A DNA stretch of 51,575 nucleotides from Solimonas variicoloris DSM 15731 (lineage in GTDB: Bacteria; Pseudomonadota; Gammaproteobacteria; Nevskiales; Nevskiaceae): contig NZ_KB907943.1 of the NCBI RefSeq assembly GCF_000382285.1, positions 1 through 51,575 of the forward strand, written 5' to 3'. Below are positions 8,678-16,480 of the stretch, in pieces. The stretch's first letter is position 1. The number at the start of each line of letters is the position of its first letter. The notes below the pieces were generated by a model. It made no database searches. It had not been told where the DNA came from and saw only the letters and a program-made list of their open reading frames with translations. Both the position numbers and the translations under genes were made by a program.

Positions 8678-8779
8678 CGCCGGGCGCTTTCGGCGCGGCG
8701 CCGGCTGCGGCGCGGCGGCCCGCGCCCTTCTGCATCCGGATGATTCTGTGTGCGGCGTCCGCCGCCAGGGCCGGCCGCC

Positions 8780-9487
8780 TCAGCGCGCGCCGCGATCGAG
8801 CGCGGCGAGCCGCGCGCGCAGCAGTGCCGGGAAGCGGCGGTACCAAGTGGCGTTGAGCGGCGAGGGATGCGGCAGCGGGTGCAGGCGGATCTCGCGTTCG
8901 CGGCCGGACGCGCTGCGCACCGCGACGGCGTACGACTGCTCGTAGCGGTCCTCGCGCGCCCAGAACGCTTCGAGCGCCGCCGTCAGCGCCTTGTCGCGAT
9001 TGAGCGCGAACCAGAAGAAGGCCTCGCGGCCGAGCACGATCAGGTCGTCGCCGCGCCAGATGTCGACGAGGACTTCGGCCATCAGGGGCTGGAAGCGCTT
9101 CTTGACGCGCGTCGACCAGGCCTTGTTGCCGAGCGGCTTGTACGGCACGGTGTTGGCCCAGAAGTAATCGCGGCCGATCGTGCGCGAGGCTTCGAAGTCG
9201 GGCAGCGGCGCGCCGTGGCGGTGCTCGTACAGCGCGCGGCGCACGAGCTGGCCGCCGGCGCCGATGAAGGGTTCCAGATGCTGGACTTCGTCGCGGCCGG
9301 GATCGCGGCCGAAGAAGCCGAGCGCCGCGTGCGGATCGCCATGCGCGACGATCGGTTCGAGCGGATCGCGTCCGAAGCGCGCGTAGACCTCGACGTCGAT
9401 GCCGGGCGTGGTCGCGGCGAGTTCGCGGAAGGTCTGGCGCTGCGCGTCGCCGAGCAGCGGCGCGGAAGAGGGAGTCGGATCGGGCAT
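8780..9487 (-). CDS. Uracil-DNA glycosylase family protein
   Basis: The 235-residue protein has the UDG-superfamily pattern: motif 1 as FFGRDPGRDEVQH (residues 58-70, in place of the GEAPG-type loop), a central FWANTVPYKPLG, and motif 2 as PHPSPLNATW near the C-terminus, which contacts the DNA minor groove. Members remove uracil or related bases in base excision repair. The GRDPGRDE loop is typical of a subgroup seldom characterised biochemically. It is a lone minus-strand gene, tail to tail with the hybrid kinase. Confidence 0.82.
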   Translation of the reverse strand: MPDPTPSSAPLLGDAQRQTFRELAATTPGIDVEVYARFGRDPLEPIVAHGDPHAALGFFGRDPGRDEVQHLEPFIGAGGQLVRRALYEHRHGAPLPDFEASRTIGRDYFWANTVPYKPLGNKAWSTRVKKRFQPLMAEVLVDIWRGDDLIVLGREAFFWFALNRDKALTAALEAFWAREDRYEQSYAVAVRSASGREREIRLHPLPHPSPLNATWYRRFPALLRARLAALDRGAR

Positions 9488-9554
9488 GCGCGCATGATGC
9501 CCGAAGCGCGGCGCGGCGGCGGCGACGCGTGCGCGTTGCGCCGGTGCCCGGCGC

Positions 9555-9746
9555 TCAGAACCGGGGCTGAGGCGCCGCGTTGTTCATCATCAGATCGGCG
9601 GGCGCGAAGCTCTGCGTGTGCTTGGCCGGGCCGCGGACCCAGGTGCAGCGGACGCGCCCGTCCGTCTTGTCGATCGCCGCGACTTTCATGCGAACGCTGC
9701 CGGCGCGCAATACGACGATATCGCCGACTTTGAATGAGGGATTCAC
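9555..9746 (-). CDS. YodC-family (DUF2158) small protein
   Basis: The GTG at 9746, behind GAGCAGG, gives 63 residues: VNPSFKVGDIVVLRAGSVRMKV, then a beta-rich core and VRCTWVRGPAKHTQSFAPADL. The 'FKVGDVVxLKSGSPxMTV ... CxWF' arrangement is the DUF2158/YodC signature, a small SH3-like beta barrel of unknown function. The longer upstream extension (to 9908) is Arg/Ala-rich and has no ribosome site, so I reject it. It lies 68 bp upstream of the glycosylase gene and could share its transcript. Confidence 0.8.
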   Translation of the reverse strand: MNPSFKVGDIVVLRAGSVRMKVAAIDKTDGRVRCTWVRGPAKHTQSFAPADLMMNNAAPQPRF

Positions 9747-9959
9747 GGCCTGCTCCGATTCTGCTGCGGCATGGGCCGCAGGCCACGGTGCGCGCTTCGC
9801 GGCGCATATGCAATTGCGGACGCACGCGAATGGCGGCACGGCAGCGTGCGCGTGCGGCGATGGATTCCGGCGGCGGAAGCGGTCGAGTCCGGCCGGGCGC
9901 TTCGGCATCGCGCGCCGGCCGGCCTACACTGCGCGCCTGGCAACGGAACTTCGCATCGC

Positions 9960-10568
9960 ATGGAAGACTGGGTACACCGCGCGCTGCAACGCTGGCCGAA
10001 CGTGCCGGCGCTGTTCGGCTGGCTGGCGCTCGATCGCCGCGGCCGCTGGCTGATCCGCGGCGAGCCGATCACGCGGCCGCAGATCATCGACACCATCGAC
10101 CGCAACTACGGCGTCGACGCGTATGGGCGCTGGTATTTCCAGAACGGTCCGCAGCGCGGCTACATGAAGCTCGAAGTCGCGCCGTTCGTGTTGCGCGTGG
10201 CGGCCGACGGCGCCGCGCTGCGCACGCATACCGGCTTGCCGGTCGCGGCGCCGACGCAGGCTTTCCTCGACGAGGAAGGCTCGCTGCTGCTCGTCACCGA
10301 GCATGGCCCGGCGCTGCTCGCCGATCACGATCTCGACTGGGCGCTGGCGCGGCTGCGCGCCGGCGGCGCGCCGGTCGGCGAGGCGGCGCTCGCGGCCGCA
10401 CTCGCCACGCCGTCCGGCCAGCCGAGCGATCTCGAACTGGCGATCGGCGATCGGGCGCTGAGTGTGCGCCGGCTCGATCGCGCGCAGTGGCCGGCGGTAC
10501 TCGGCTACGTGCTCGATCCGCAGCCGCGCGACGGCGAGCGCACGACGCGCGACGACGCGTCACCCTGA
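9960..10568 (+). CDS. DUF2946-like cytosolic protein
   Basis: The ATG at 9960 gives 202 residues. It begins MEDWVHRALQRWPNVPALFGWLALDRRGRW and continues with RNYGVDAYGRWYFQNGPQRGYMKLEVAPFVLRV. This matches a protein group annotated DUF2946 in beta- and gammaproteobacteria, where 'KWPNVP.CYGWL.LD.RG.W' and 'WFFQNGPQRVYV' recur. The start has no signal peptide, and no enzyme motif is seen. The function is unknown; the name rests on remembered family sequence, so treat the number with care. Confidence 0.68.
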   Translation: MEDWVHRALQRWPNVPALFGWLALDRRGRWLIRGEPITRPQIIDTIDRNYGVDAYGRWYFQNGPQRGYMKLEVAPFVLRVAADGAALRTHTGLPVAAPTQAFLDEEGSLLLVTEHGPALLADHDLDWALARLRAGGAPVGEAALAAALATPSGQPSDLELAIGDRALSVRRLDRAQWPAVLGYVLDPQPRDGERTTRDDASP

Positions 10569-10691
10569 GGCGGCGGCCGTCGCGAGCCGCGTTGCGCACG
10601 GCGAGCGTTTCGCCGCGCGCGCGGCGACCGGTATTTGCCACCTCCCGCCTTTGCGCGCAGACTCCGGACTCGATCGCGATCGGTACCTTTC

Positions 10692-10925
10692 ATGTCGTTC
10701 CCCACAGGTTGCAGCGATCACGACTTCAATTTCCTGATGCGGCTCTTCAAGCGACAGAGTCCGCCGCAGCCGTTTGCAGAAGATGAGGCGCGCCTGGTCC
10801 GCGCCGGCTGGCTGTGCCGGAATCCGCTCGGCGAGCTGGCCGTGACCGAGGAAGTCGAACGGCACTTCCGTGCGACCTGGCGGCCGATCGTCGCCGACTC
10901 GCGGCCGCGCCGCTCCGCGCACTAG
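10692..10925 (+). CDS. Hypothetical small protein (77 aa)
   Basis: The ATG at 10692 opens a product that starts MSFPTGCSDHDFNFLMRLFK and ends SRPRRSAH. The middle (FAEDEARLVRAGWLCRNPLGELAVTEEVERHF) has the spacing of a short winged-helix piece (helix, turn, helix, then a strand), but it is too short to assign. Codon use is plausible and the start is preferred over an upstream ATG that would add Arg-rich sequence. Unknown function. Confidence 0.5.
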   Translation: MSFPTGCSDHDFNFLMRLFKRQSPPQPFAEDEARLVRAGWLCRNPLGELAVTEEVERHFRATWRPIVADSRPRRSAH

Positions 10926-11215
10926 GCCGCGGCGTCGCGTCGCCGTCGCGGCGGCGCGTGCGCGCGGCACGCGAGATTCCGAATGGACCTGCGGGCTGGC
11001 CCCTTGCCGGCGGCCTGCGCCGCGACGCCGTTCGGCGCGCCGCCGTGAGCGGATGCCAGCCGACACCGGGCTGGCGCGCAGCCCAGACACAGGAAGTGCT
11101 GGCCGCTGCCGACGCGGCGGGTCTTGATGTCGATGACCACGGCGCTTTCGACCAGGCCGGCGTCGCGCGCGACCCGGGCCCGGTCTGCATTCAGCGCTTC
11201 GCAATCCGGGCACAT
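10922..11215 (-). CDS. Possible zinc-ribbon protein
   Basis: The ATG at 11215 begins MCPDCEALNADRARV and 30 residues later comes QHFLCLGC, giving a CxxC...CxxC pair suited to one zinc ion. The intervening segment (AGLVESAVVIDIKTRRVGSG) has plausible strands. The C-terminal third is Ala/Arg-rich and may be overrun of a shorter original gene. It overlaps the end of the plus-strand gene by 4 bp. Weakly supported; could be a shadow frame with a chance motif. Confidence 0.4.
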   Translation of the reverse strand: MCPDCEALNADRARVARDAGLVESAVVIDIKTRRVGSGQHFLCLGCAPARCRLASAHGGAPNGVAAQAAGKGPARRSIRNLACRAHAPPRRRRDAAA

Positions 11216-11310
11216 GCGTCGCACCGCGTGCGCGTGCGCCCGCGTCAACGTCGCGCCGCGCGCATGCCGTACGATGGCGGCCGATTCCCCAGCCCGACCG
11301 CCGAACCCCG

Positions 11311-12009
11311 ATGACCGCCGATCTTCGCGCCTTTCCGATCACCACCAAGTGGCCGGCCCTTCATCCCGAGCGCCTGCAGCTCTATTCGCTGCCGACGCCG
11401 AACGGCGTGAAGGTGTCGATCATGCTCGAGGAATGCGGCCTGCCGTACGAGGCGCATCAGGTCAGCTTCGAGACCGGCGACCAGCTCTCGCCGGAATTCC
11501 TGTCGCTGAATCCGAACAACAAGATTCCGGCGATCCTCGATCCGGACGGGCCGGGCGGCGCGCCGCTGCCGCTGTTCGAGTCCGGCGCGATCCTGATCTA
11601 TCTCGCCGACAAGACCGGCCGCCTGCTGGCGCGCGAGGGCGCGGCGCGCTACCAGACGATCCAGTGGCTGATGTTCCAGATGGGCGGCATCGGCCCGATG
11701 TTCGGCCAGCTCGGCTTCTTCCATAAGTTCGCCGGCCGCGAGTACGAGGACAAGCGCCCGCGCGACCGCTACGTCGCCGAAAGCCGCCGCCTGCTCGGCG
11801 TGCTCGACCGCCATCTCGCCGGCCGCGACTGGATCATGGGCGAGGCCTACACGATCGCCGACATCGCGACCTTCCCCTGGGTGCGCAATCTGATCGGCTA
11901 CTACGGCGCCGGCGAGCTGGTCGGCTTCGCCGAGTTCACGCAGGTGCAGCGGGCGCTCGACGCCTTCCTGGCCCGGCCGGCGGTGCAGCGCGGGCTGGCG
12001 ATTCCGTAA
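11311..12009 (+). CDS. Glutathione S-transferase-like disulfide oxidoreductase (YfcG/YghU type)
   Basis: The 232-residue protein has an N-terminal thioredoxin-fold domain (LYSLPTPNGVKVSIMLEECGLPYEAHQVSF; the NPNNKIPAI cis-Pro loop; LFESGAILIYLADKTGRLL for glutathione gamma-Glu binding) and a C-terminal helical domain (MGEAYTIADIATFPWV, the N-capping box). Thr-Pro-Asn-Gly near residue 29 matches the YfcG/YghU subgroup, which lack the classic Tyr/Ser and act as disulfide-bond reductases with glutathione. Cytosolic. It is a single gene with no obvious partner. Confidence 0.88.
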   Translation: MTADLRAFPITTKWPALHPERLQLYSLPTPNGVKVSIMLEECGLPYEAHQVSFETGDQLSPEFLSLNPNNKIPAILDPDGPGGAPLPLFESGAILIYLADKTGRLLAREGAARYQTIQWLMFQMGGIGPMFGQLGFFHKFAGREYEDKRPRDRYVAESRRLLGVLDRHLAGRDWIMGEAYTIADIATFPWVRNLIGYYGAGELVGFAEFTQVQRALDAFLARPAVQRGLAIP

Positions 12010-12023
12010 AGGACGGCCGCGCG

Positions 12024-12248
12024 CTACTCGCCTTCCGCCTCGCGCATCAGTTGCCAGGCGCTCACGCCCAGCCCCTCGCAAACCCGCCGCAGCGTATTGA
12101 GCTGCAGGTTCTTCTCCCCTCTTTCGATCGCACTGTAGTAGGTGCGATGCATGCCGATCTCATCGGCGAAAGTCTCCTGGCTGTAGCCCAGCGCCATCCG
12201 CCGCCGCCGGATGGCGCTGCCAAGAGCCTGTTCGATCGTGGCTTTCAT
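12024..12248 (-). CDS. XRE-family transcriptional regulator
   Basis: The 74-residue protein is almost entirely one HTH_3 domain: LGSAIRRRRMALGYSQETFADEIGMHRTYYSAIERGEKNLQLNTLRRVCEGLGVSAWQL. The SQETFADEIG and RTYYSAIERG helices are the DNA-reading pair, as in lambda Cro/C1-type regulators. It has no sensing domain, so the signal or partner is unknown. It diverges from the 12345 gene, and the gap between the two holds a repeated TTATAAG motif that may be its own operator. Confidence 0.85.
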   Translation of the reverse strand: MKATIEQALGSAIRRRRMALGYSQETFADEIGMHRTYYSAIERGEKNLQLNTLRRVCEGLGVSAWQLMREAEGE

Positions 12249-12288
12249 CGAACCACGGTAGGTTGCGGTCTCCCCGGGCTCTACAGCT

Positions 12289-12310
12289 TTATAAGAGGAC
12301 TACTTATAAG
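12289..12310. promoter_or_regulatory. Repeated TTATAAG motif in divergent promoter
   Basis: TTATAAG occurs at 12289-12295 and again at 12304-12310, 15 bp apart start to start. The second is inside the perfect palindrome CTTATAAG. The pair lies between the XRE gene and the divergent 12345 gene, a natural place for an operator. Confidence 0.45.
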
Positions 12311-12344
12311 TATCATCAGCCGGGCATGATGGTTGGGGAATCTC

Positions 12345-12815
12345 ATGGCGATCACCGCAGGCGGGATGCCTGAGGACATACGCTGGCTGCCGGAAACGGA
12401 GGCGGGCGAGGCGACGGACGGCAGCGATACGCTGGATCTGCTGCTCGCCGCCCTGCTCGGCGGCGGCCCGAAGCTGCTGGGCGACGCCGGGCTGGCGCGC
12501 CTGTCCGAGGCGCGCCTGCAGGCCATCGAGTGCGGCGCCCTGGCCCGCGCCGACGATTGCCTGCACGAGCTGCAGTGCCTGGCGCGCTTGCTGGCGGACG
12601 CGACGCGCGCCCCGGCGCGTCCGCCGGCGCAGGACCTGGCGCTGGCGACCCGGCATCTCGGCCGCCTGGCGCAGGACGGGGCGCGCTGGAAACAGCTGGC
12701 CGAGCACGCGGCGATGTACCGCACGCAGCGCGATCTCGCCGGCGAGGTGGCGCGGCGCTGGCTGGGCTGGGCGCAATACTTCGGCGAGTGGCCGCAATCG
12801 GCCGGCGACGGCTGA
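12345..12815 (+). CDS. Hypothetical protein divergent from XRE regulator
   Basis: The ATG at 12345 follows TTGGGGA by five bases and gives 156 residues; an upstream start at 12333 would lose that ribosome site. The product is mostly helical (SDTLDLLLAALLGGGPKLLGDAGLARLSEARLQAIE...ALATRHLGRLAQDGARWKQLAEHAAMYRTQRDLAGEVARRWLGWAQYF). It has no signal peptide and is Leu/Ala/Arg-rich. It diverges from an XRE gene only 96 bp away, so it may be that regulator's target. I do not recognise the family. Confidence 0.6.
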   Translation: MAITAGGMPEDIRWLPETEAGEATDGSDTLDLLLAALLGGGPKLLGDAGLARLSEARLQAIECGALARADDCLHELQCLARLLADATRAPARPPAQDLALATRHLGRLAQDGARWKQLAEHAAMYRTQRDLAGEVARRWLGWAQYFGEWPQSAGDG

Positions 12816-12900
12816 AATTTGCGGCAATCCGCCAGCCTCGATCCGCTACAGTTGCGGGCCCCAGCGGCGGCTGCCGCGAGACCGCCGTGCGGAGCGCGCG

Positions 12901-13638
12901 ATGACCAGGATCGACATTGCCATCGGCGACGGCCGCTGCCCCGCCTACGTGTTCCGGCCGTCCGGTGTCGGGCCGTGGCCGGCGGTGCTGGTCTACATGG
13001 ACGGCGTCGGCATCCGTCCGGCGATGCTGGAGGTCGGCGAGCGCCTGGCGCGCGGAGGCTACTACGTGCTGCTGCCCGACCTGTTCTGGCGCGCCGGGCC
13101 GTACGCGCCGATGGACCCGCGCGAGGTGTTCGGCGACCCGGTCCGGCGCCAGCATCTGTTCGACACCTACTTCGCGCGCGCGACGCCGGCACTGGTGATG
13201 GACGACACGCGCCACTTCCTCGATTACCTGGCCGCGCAGGTGGACGTGCGGCCCGGAGCGGTCGGCGTGGTCGGCTATTGCATGGGCGGGCTGATGGCGC
13301 TGAGCGCCGCCGGCACGTATCCGGAACGCGTTGCCGCCGTCGCCTCGTTCCACGGCGGCCGCCTCGCCAGCGACGCGCCGGACAGCCCGCACCGGCTCGC
13401 GCCGAAGATGAAGGCGCGCGTCTACGTCGCCGGCGCGATCGAGGACAGCACCTTCCCGGACGAGATGAAGGCGCGGCTCGAAGCGGCGCTGCGCGAGGCC
13501 GGCGTCGCGCATCGCGTCGAGACCTATCCGGCCCGCCACGGCTGGGTGCTGCGCGACACCGCGGCCTACGACGCGGCCGCCACCGAGCGCCACTGGGCGG
13601 CGCTCACCGAGCTGTTCGCCGCGACGCTGAAGGCCTGA
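12901..13638 (+). CDS. Dienelactone hydrolase family protein
   Basis: The 245-residue protein has the dienelactone-hydrolase layout: VLVYMDGVGIRPAMLEVGERLA, the nucleophile elbow GYCMGG with Cys127 (Cys rather than Ser is typical of this family), and the late ARHGW His. A Cys-Asp-His triad would hydrolyse lactones such as 4-carboxymethylenebutenolide in ring-cleavage pathways, but no pathway genes are nearby, so the substrate may differ. Cytosolic. It is upstream of a carboxymuconolactone-decarboxylase-like gene on the same strand, which might point to aromatic breakdown or merely to shared peroxide chemistry. Confidence 0.86.
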   Translation: MTRIDIAIGDGRCPAYVFRPSGVGPWPAVLVYMDGVGIRPAMLEVGERLARGGYYVLLPDLFWRAGPYAPMDPREVFGDPVRRQHLFDTYFARATPALVMDDTRHFLDYLAAQVDVRPGAVGVVGYCMGGLMALSAAGTYPERVAAVASFHGGRLASDAPDSPHRLAPKMKARVYVAGAIEDSTFPDEMKARLEAALREAGVAHRVETYPARHGWVLRDTAAYDAAATERHWAALTELFAATLKA

Positions 13639-13769
13639 GCGGCGAGCGGCGGCGCCCACGCCGACGCGCCGCGACCGCGGCATGTCACGAACCGCCGGCG
13701 CCCCTCGTCTTGTGGATGAACCGGCGCCGCCGACGGCACCGGTGCCCCATCCCCATCGGAGCCTTTCTC

Positions 13770-14252
13770 ATGAGTCCGCGTCTCGATTACGCCCAGCAGT
13801 CCCCCGAGCTGTTCAAGAAGTACGTCGCTTTCAGCCTGGCCACGCGCCAGGGCAGCAGCGTGGAATCGGCGATCCACGATCTCGTGCAGATCCGCGTCTC
13901 GCAGCTCAACGGCTGTGCGTTCTGCGTCGACATGCACGTCAAGCAGGCCCGCATTCGCGGCGAGCGCGAGCTGCGCCTGCATCACCTCGCGATCTGGCGC
14001 GAGTCGCCGCTGTTCGACGCCCGCGAGCGCGCCGCGCTGGCCTGGGCCGAAGCGCTGACGCAACTCGATGCGAAAGGCATCGACGACGCGCTTTACGCAG
14101 CGCTGCGCGCACAGTTCACGGATCATGAAATCGTCGAGCTGAGCTACGACGTCATGGCCATCAACGGCTGGAACCGCCTCAACGTCGCGTTCCGCAGCAC
14201 GCCGGGCGCGCAGGACGCCGCGTTCGGGCTCGACAAGGCCGGGCTGGCCTGA
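13770..14252 (+). CDS. Carboxymuconolactone decarboxylase family (AhpD-like) protein
   Basis: The ATG at 13770 gives 160 residues of one CMD domain. The NGCAFCVDMHVKQAR segment has the CxxC and His expected of AhpD-type peroxidase/disulfide partners, so redox chemistry is more likely than decarboxylation. The SYDVMAINGWNRLNVAF tail is typical. It is followed tail to tail by a cupin gene (6 bp apart) and lies 132 bp after the dienelactone hydrolase. The cupin in turn diverges from a LysR gene, forming a plausible stress-response cluster. Confidence 0.85.
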   Translation: MSPRLDYAQQSPELFKKYVAFSLATRQGSSVESAIHDLVQIRVSQLNGCAFCVDMHVKQARIRGERELRLHHLAIWRESPLFDARERAALAWAEALTQLDAKGIDDALYAALRAQFTDHEIVELSYDVMAINGWNRLNVAFRSTPGAQDAAFGLDKAGLA

Positions 14253-14258
14253 GCGCGC

Positions 14259-14636
14259 TCAGCTGCGCCACGGCAGCGGCAGCGCCGCGCCGTCGGGCAG
14301 GCAGGTCGGCACCGGCGTGCGGCCGAGCACGGCGAGCGTTTCGAGCGGCGCCGGCCCGATGCTGAAGATCTGGTGCACCTGGCCTTTGGGCAGCACGAGG
14401 ATCGCGCCGCTCGCGAAGGGGAGACGCTCGCCGTCGACCTGCAGCTCGCCGCAGCCGCCGAGGCACATCACGACTTCGTCGCAATCGTGCCGGTGCGGCG
14501 GTGTCGCCGTGCCGGGCGCGAGATCCTGCCGCCACACGGAAATCTGTTCGAGGCCGTCGGCGGCGCCGGCCCAGGTGACGTGCGCGACGCCGGGCAGGGC
14601 GGTCGGCACGGGGCGCCGCTGTTCGAGGATGTTCAT
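14259..14636 (-). CDS. Cupin domain protein
   Basis: The ATG at 14636 follows GGAG and gives 125 residues. The cupin motifs are clear: motif 1 PHRHDCDEVVMCLGGCGELQVDG, motif 2 PKGQVHQIFSIG. The two His plus Glu in motif 1 and the His in motif 2 form the metal site. There is no other domain. It may act as a small isomerase, dioxygenase or quercetinase-like protein. It diverges from the LysR gene across 132 bp, so it is a likely target of that regulator. Confidence 0.85.
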   Translation of the reverse strand: MNILEQRRPVPTALPGVAHVTWAGAADGLEQISVWRQDLAPGTATPPHRHDCDEVVMCLGGCGELQVDGERLPFASGAILVLPKGQVHQIFSIGPAPLETLAVLGRTPVPTCLPDGAALPLPWRS

Positions 14637-14742
14637 CAAGGGACTCCGGTGATCGTGGTGCCGGCGCGGTGGCCGGCATGCAGCAAGTCTCGCGGCCGGC
14701 GCGTCGTTCCGGTAGATGCACCAATGCCATAACATTCGCGAC

Positions 14743-14756
14743 ATTAATTCGTTAAT
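14743..14756. promoter_or_regulatory. Inverted repeat, probable LysR binding site
   Basis: ATTAA-TTCG-TTAAT is a perfect inverted repeat 12 bp before the LysR start and in the cupin/LysR divergent gap. AT-rich and of T-N11-A type, it is the form expected of a LysR-family autoregulatory box. Confidence 0.55.
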
Positions 14757-14768
14757 CGGGCATCCGTC

Positions 14769-15674
14769 ATGAGCGGCCTCCAGCAGCTGATGGCTTTTGC
14801 GCAAACGGCGCGGCGCGGCAGTTTCGCGGCCGCTGCGCGCGATCTCGGCGGTGCGCCGTCGACGCTGGCCAAGAGCGTCGCGCGGCTCGAAGCCTCGCTC
14901 GGCGTGCGTCTGTTCCATCGCACCACGCGCCAGGTCAGCCTGACCGCGGACGGCGAGCGCCTGTTCCGCCGCTGCGAGCGCGTGCTCGCCGAGATGGAAG
15001 ACCTGCACGCCGAGGCCGCCGGCACGCGCGCCGTCGTCACCGGCACGCTGCGCATCGACGCGCCGATCACCTACGGCCGGCGCATCCTGATGCCGCTGCT
15101 CGCGCAGCTCTTGCGCGCGCATCCGGCGCTGAGCCTCGACCTGCGCCTGCAGGACAGCTACGCCGACCTCGTACGCGACGGCCTCGATGCGGCGATCCGC
15201 GTCGGCGAGCTGCGCGATTCGACGCTGGTCGCGCGCCGCATCGACCGCCAGGATCTGGTCCTCGTCGCCAGCCCCGCGTACCTCAAGGCGCAGGGCCGGC
15301 CGGCGCGCATCGAGGATCTCGCCGCGCATCGCGGCATCGTCTTCCGCCTGCCGAGCAGCGGCCGCGAACGGCCGTGGCAGCTGCGCAGCGGCCGGCGCAC
15401 GGTCGCGCTGCAGCCGCCGGCGCAGGTCCAGGTCAATGACGGCGAGGGCATCGTCGCCGCCGCGGTGCTCGGACTCGGCATCGGCCAGGTGCCGGACCAT
15501 ATGGTCAGCGACGAGCTGGCGAGCGGCGCGTTGCTGGAGCTGCTGCCGAAGCAGCGGCCGCCGGCGATGCCGATCAGCGTGGTGATGCCGTCGTCGCGTC
15601 TGCAGCCGCCGCGCGTGCGGGCGCTGCTCGAGGCCCTCGAACCGCTGCGCGAGCGCCGTGCGGGCAGGATCTAG
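14769..15674 (+). CDS. LysR-family transcriptional regulator
   Basis: The 301-residue protein has an N-terminal winged HTH (LQQLMAFAQTARRGSFAAAARDLGGAPSTLAKSVARLEASLGVRLFHRTTRQVSLT) and a periplasmic-binding-like effector domain (about 90-295) with the usual GTLRIDAPITYGRR entry and VNDGEGIVAAAVLGLGIGQVPDHM. It belongs to the DsdC/CrgA-like set often found next to a gene it controls; the cupin gene diverges from it, with an inverted repeat between. The effector is unknown. Confidence 0.9.
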   Translation: MSGLQQLMAFAQTARRGSFAAAARDLGGAPSTLAKSVARLEASLGVRLFHRTTRQVSLTADGERLFRRCERVLAEMEDLHAEAAGTRAVVTGTLRIDAPITYGRRILMPLLAQLLRAHPALSLDLRLQDSYADLVRDGLDAAIRVGELRDSTLVARRIDRQDLVLVASPAYLKAQGRPARIEDLAAHRGIVFRLPSSGRERPWQLRSGRRTVALQPPAQVQVNDGEGIVAAAVLGLGIGQVPDHMVSDELASGALLELLPKQRPPAMPISVVMPSSRLQPPRVRALLEALEPLRERRAGRI

Positions 15675-15677
15675 TCC

Positions 15678-16283
15678 CTAGCGCATGGTCAGCAGGCGCG
15701 GGCAGTCGCCCTGCGGGCACCAAAACGAAATGAGAAAGCTGTGGCCGCTGCGGCAGGACAGATCGACGACCTCGTCCATGCGTGCGGAGACGTTCACATA
15801 TAGGCCGCAACCGCTGGCTAGCGCTTCGCGGATCTGCGCGCGGTAGCGGTTCGACGCCGCCGCCGCGCGCACGGCGCGGACGGCCTGCTCGCGCGTGAAG
15901 GAACCGGGCTCGACGGCGACCGCGCCGAACTGCGTCTGCACGCTGAGCACTTCGCGGCCGTCCCCGCAACGCCAGCGCTCGCCGTCGCGCCGGCAATCGA
16001 CCTGATAGCGGGCCGGCTGGCCGTCGACGCTGGCGTGCGGCGCGCAGCGCACCGACCGCTGCGCGCCGTGCGGGCCCGCCGCGCCGGCGCCGGACTGCCG
16101 GGCAACCGGCTCGACGCTGTCGGCGGCGACGCCGTAGCGCGCGCAGGCCAGCTCGCCGACGGCCGCGCGCACCGGTGCCGACAGCGGCCCCGTCGCGCGC
16201 GGCTCGCCGGCGCTGGCGGGGCCGGCGAGCAGCAGGAGCGTGAGCAGGCCGAAGACGGCGCGGAACAGGAGCGGCGGTCTCAT
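15678..16283 (-). CDS. Secreted hypothetical protein with Cys pairs
   Basis: The ATG at 16283 gives 201 residues. A Sec signal (RPPLLFRAVFGLLTLLLLAGPASA-GEP) is cleaved near residue 26. The mature part has several Cys (ELACARYG, SVRCAPHA, QVDCRRDGERWRCGDG, ASGCGLYV, DLSCRSGH, FWCPQGDCPRLL), which suggests several disulfides in the periplasm. I do not recognise the domain and see no catalytic motif. The gene is tail to tail with the LysR gene (3 bp apart). Confidence 0.68.
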   Translation of the reverse strand: MRPPLLFRAVFGLLTLLLLAGPASAGEPRATGPLSAPVRAAVGELACARYGVAADSVEPVARQSGAGAAGPHGAQRSVRCAPHASVDGQPARYQVDCRRDGERWRCGDGREVLSVQTQFGAVAVEPGSFTREQAVRAVRAAAASNRYRAQIREALASGCGLYVNVSARMDEVVDLSCRSGHSFLISFWCPQGDCPRLLTMR

Positions 16284-16480
16284 GGGGGCGATGTTACGTC
16301 CACGCACCGACGGGCGTGACCGCCGCAACACGACGCCGTCGCCGGACCGCGCGCAGAGGGTTCGTGCCCGCGCTGCGTGCCGCCGTGGCCGGCGCCGTTC
16401 TGCCCCGCGCGGGCGCGGAGGCGCGGCCGGCGGCGCCGGCATCCTACAATGCCGGTCCCACTTTTCGACCGAGTCCCGAA

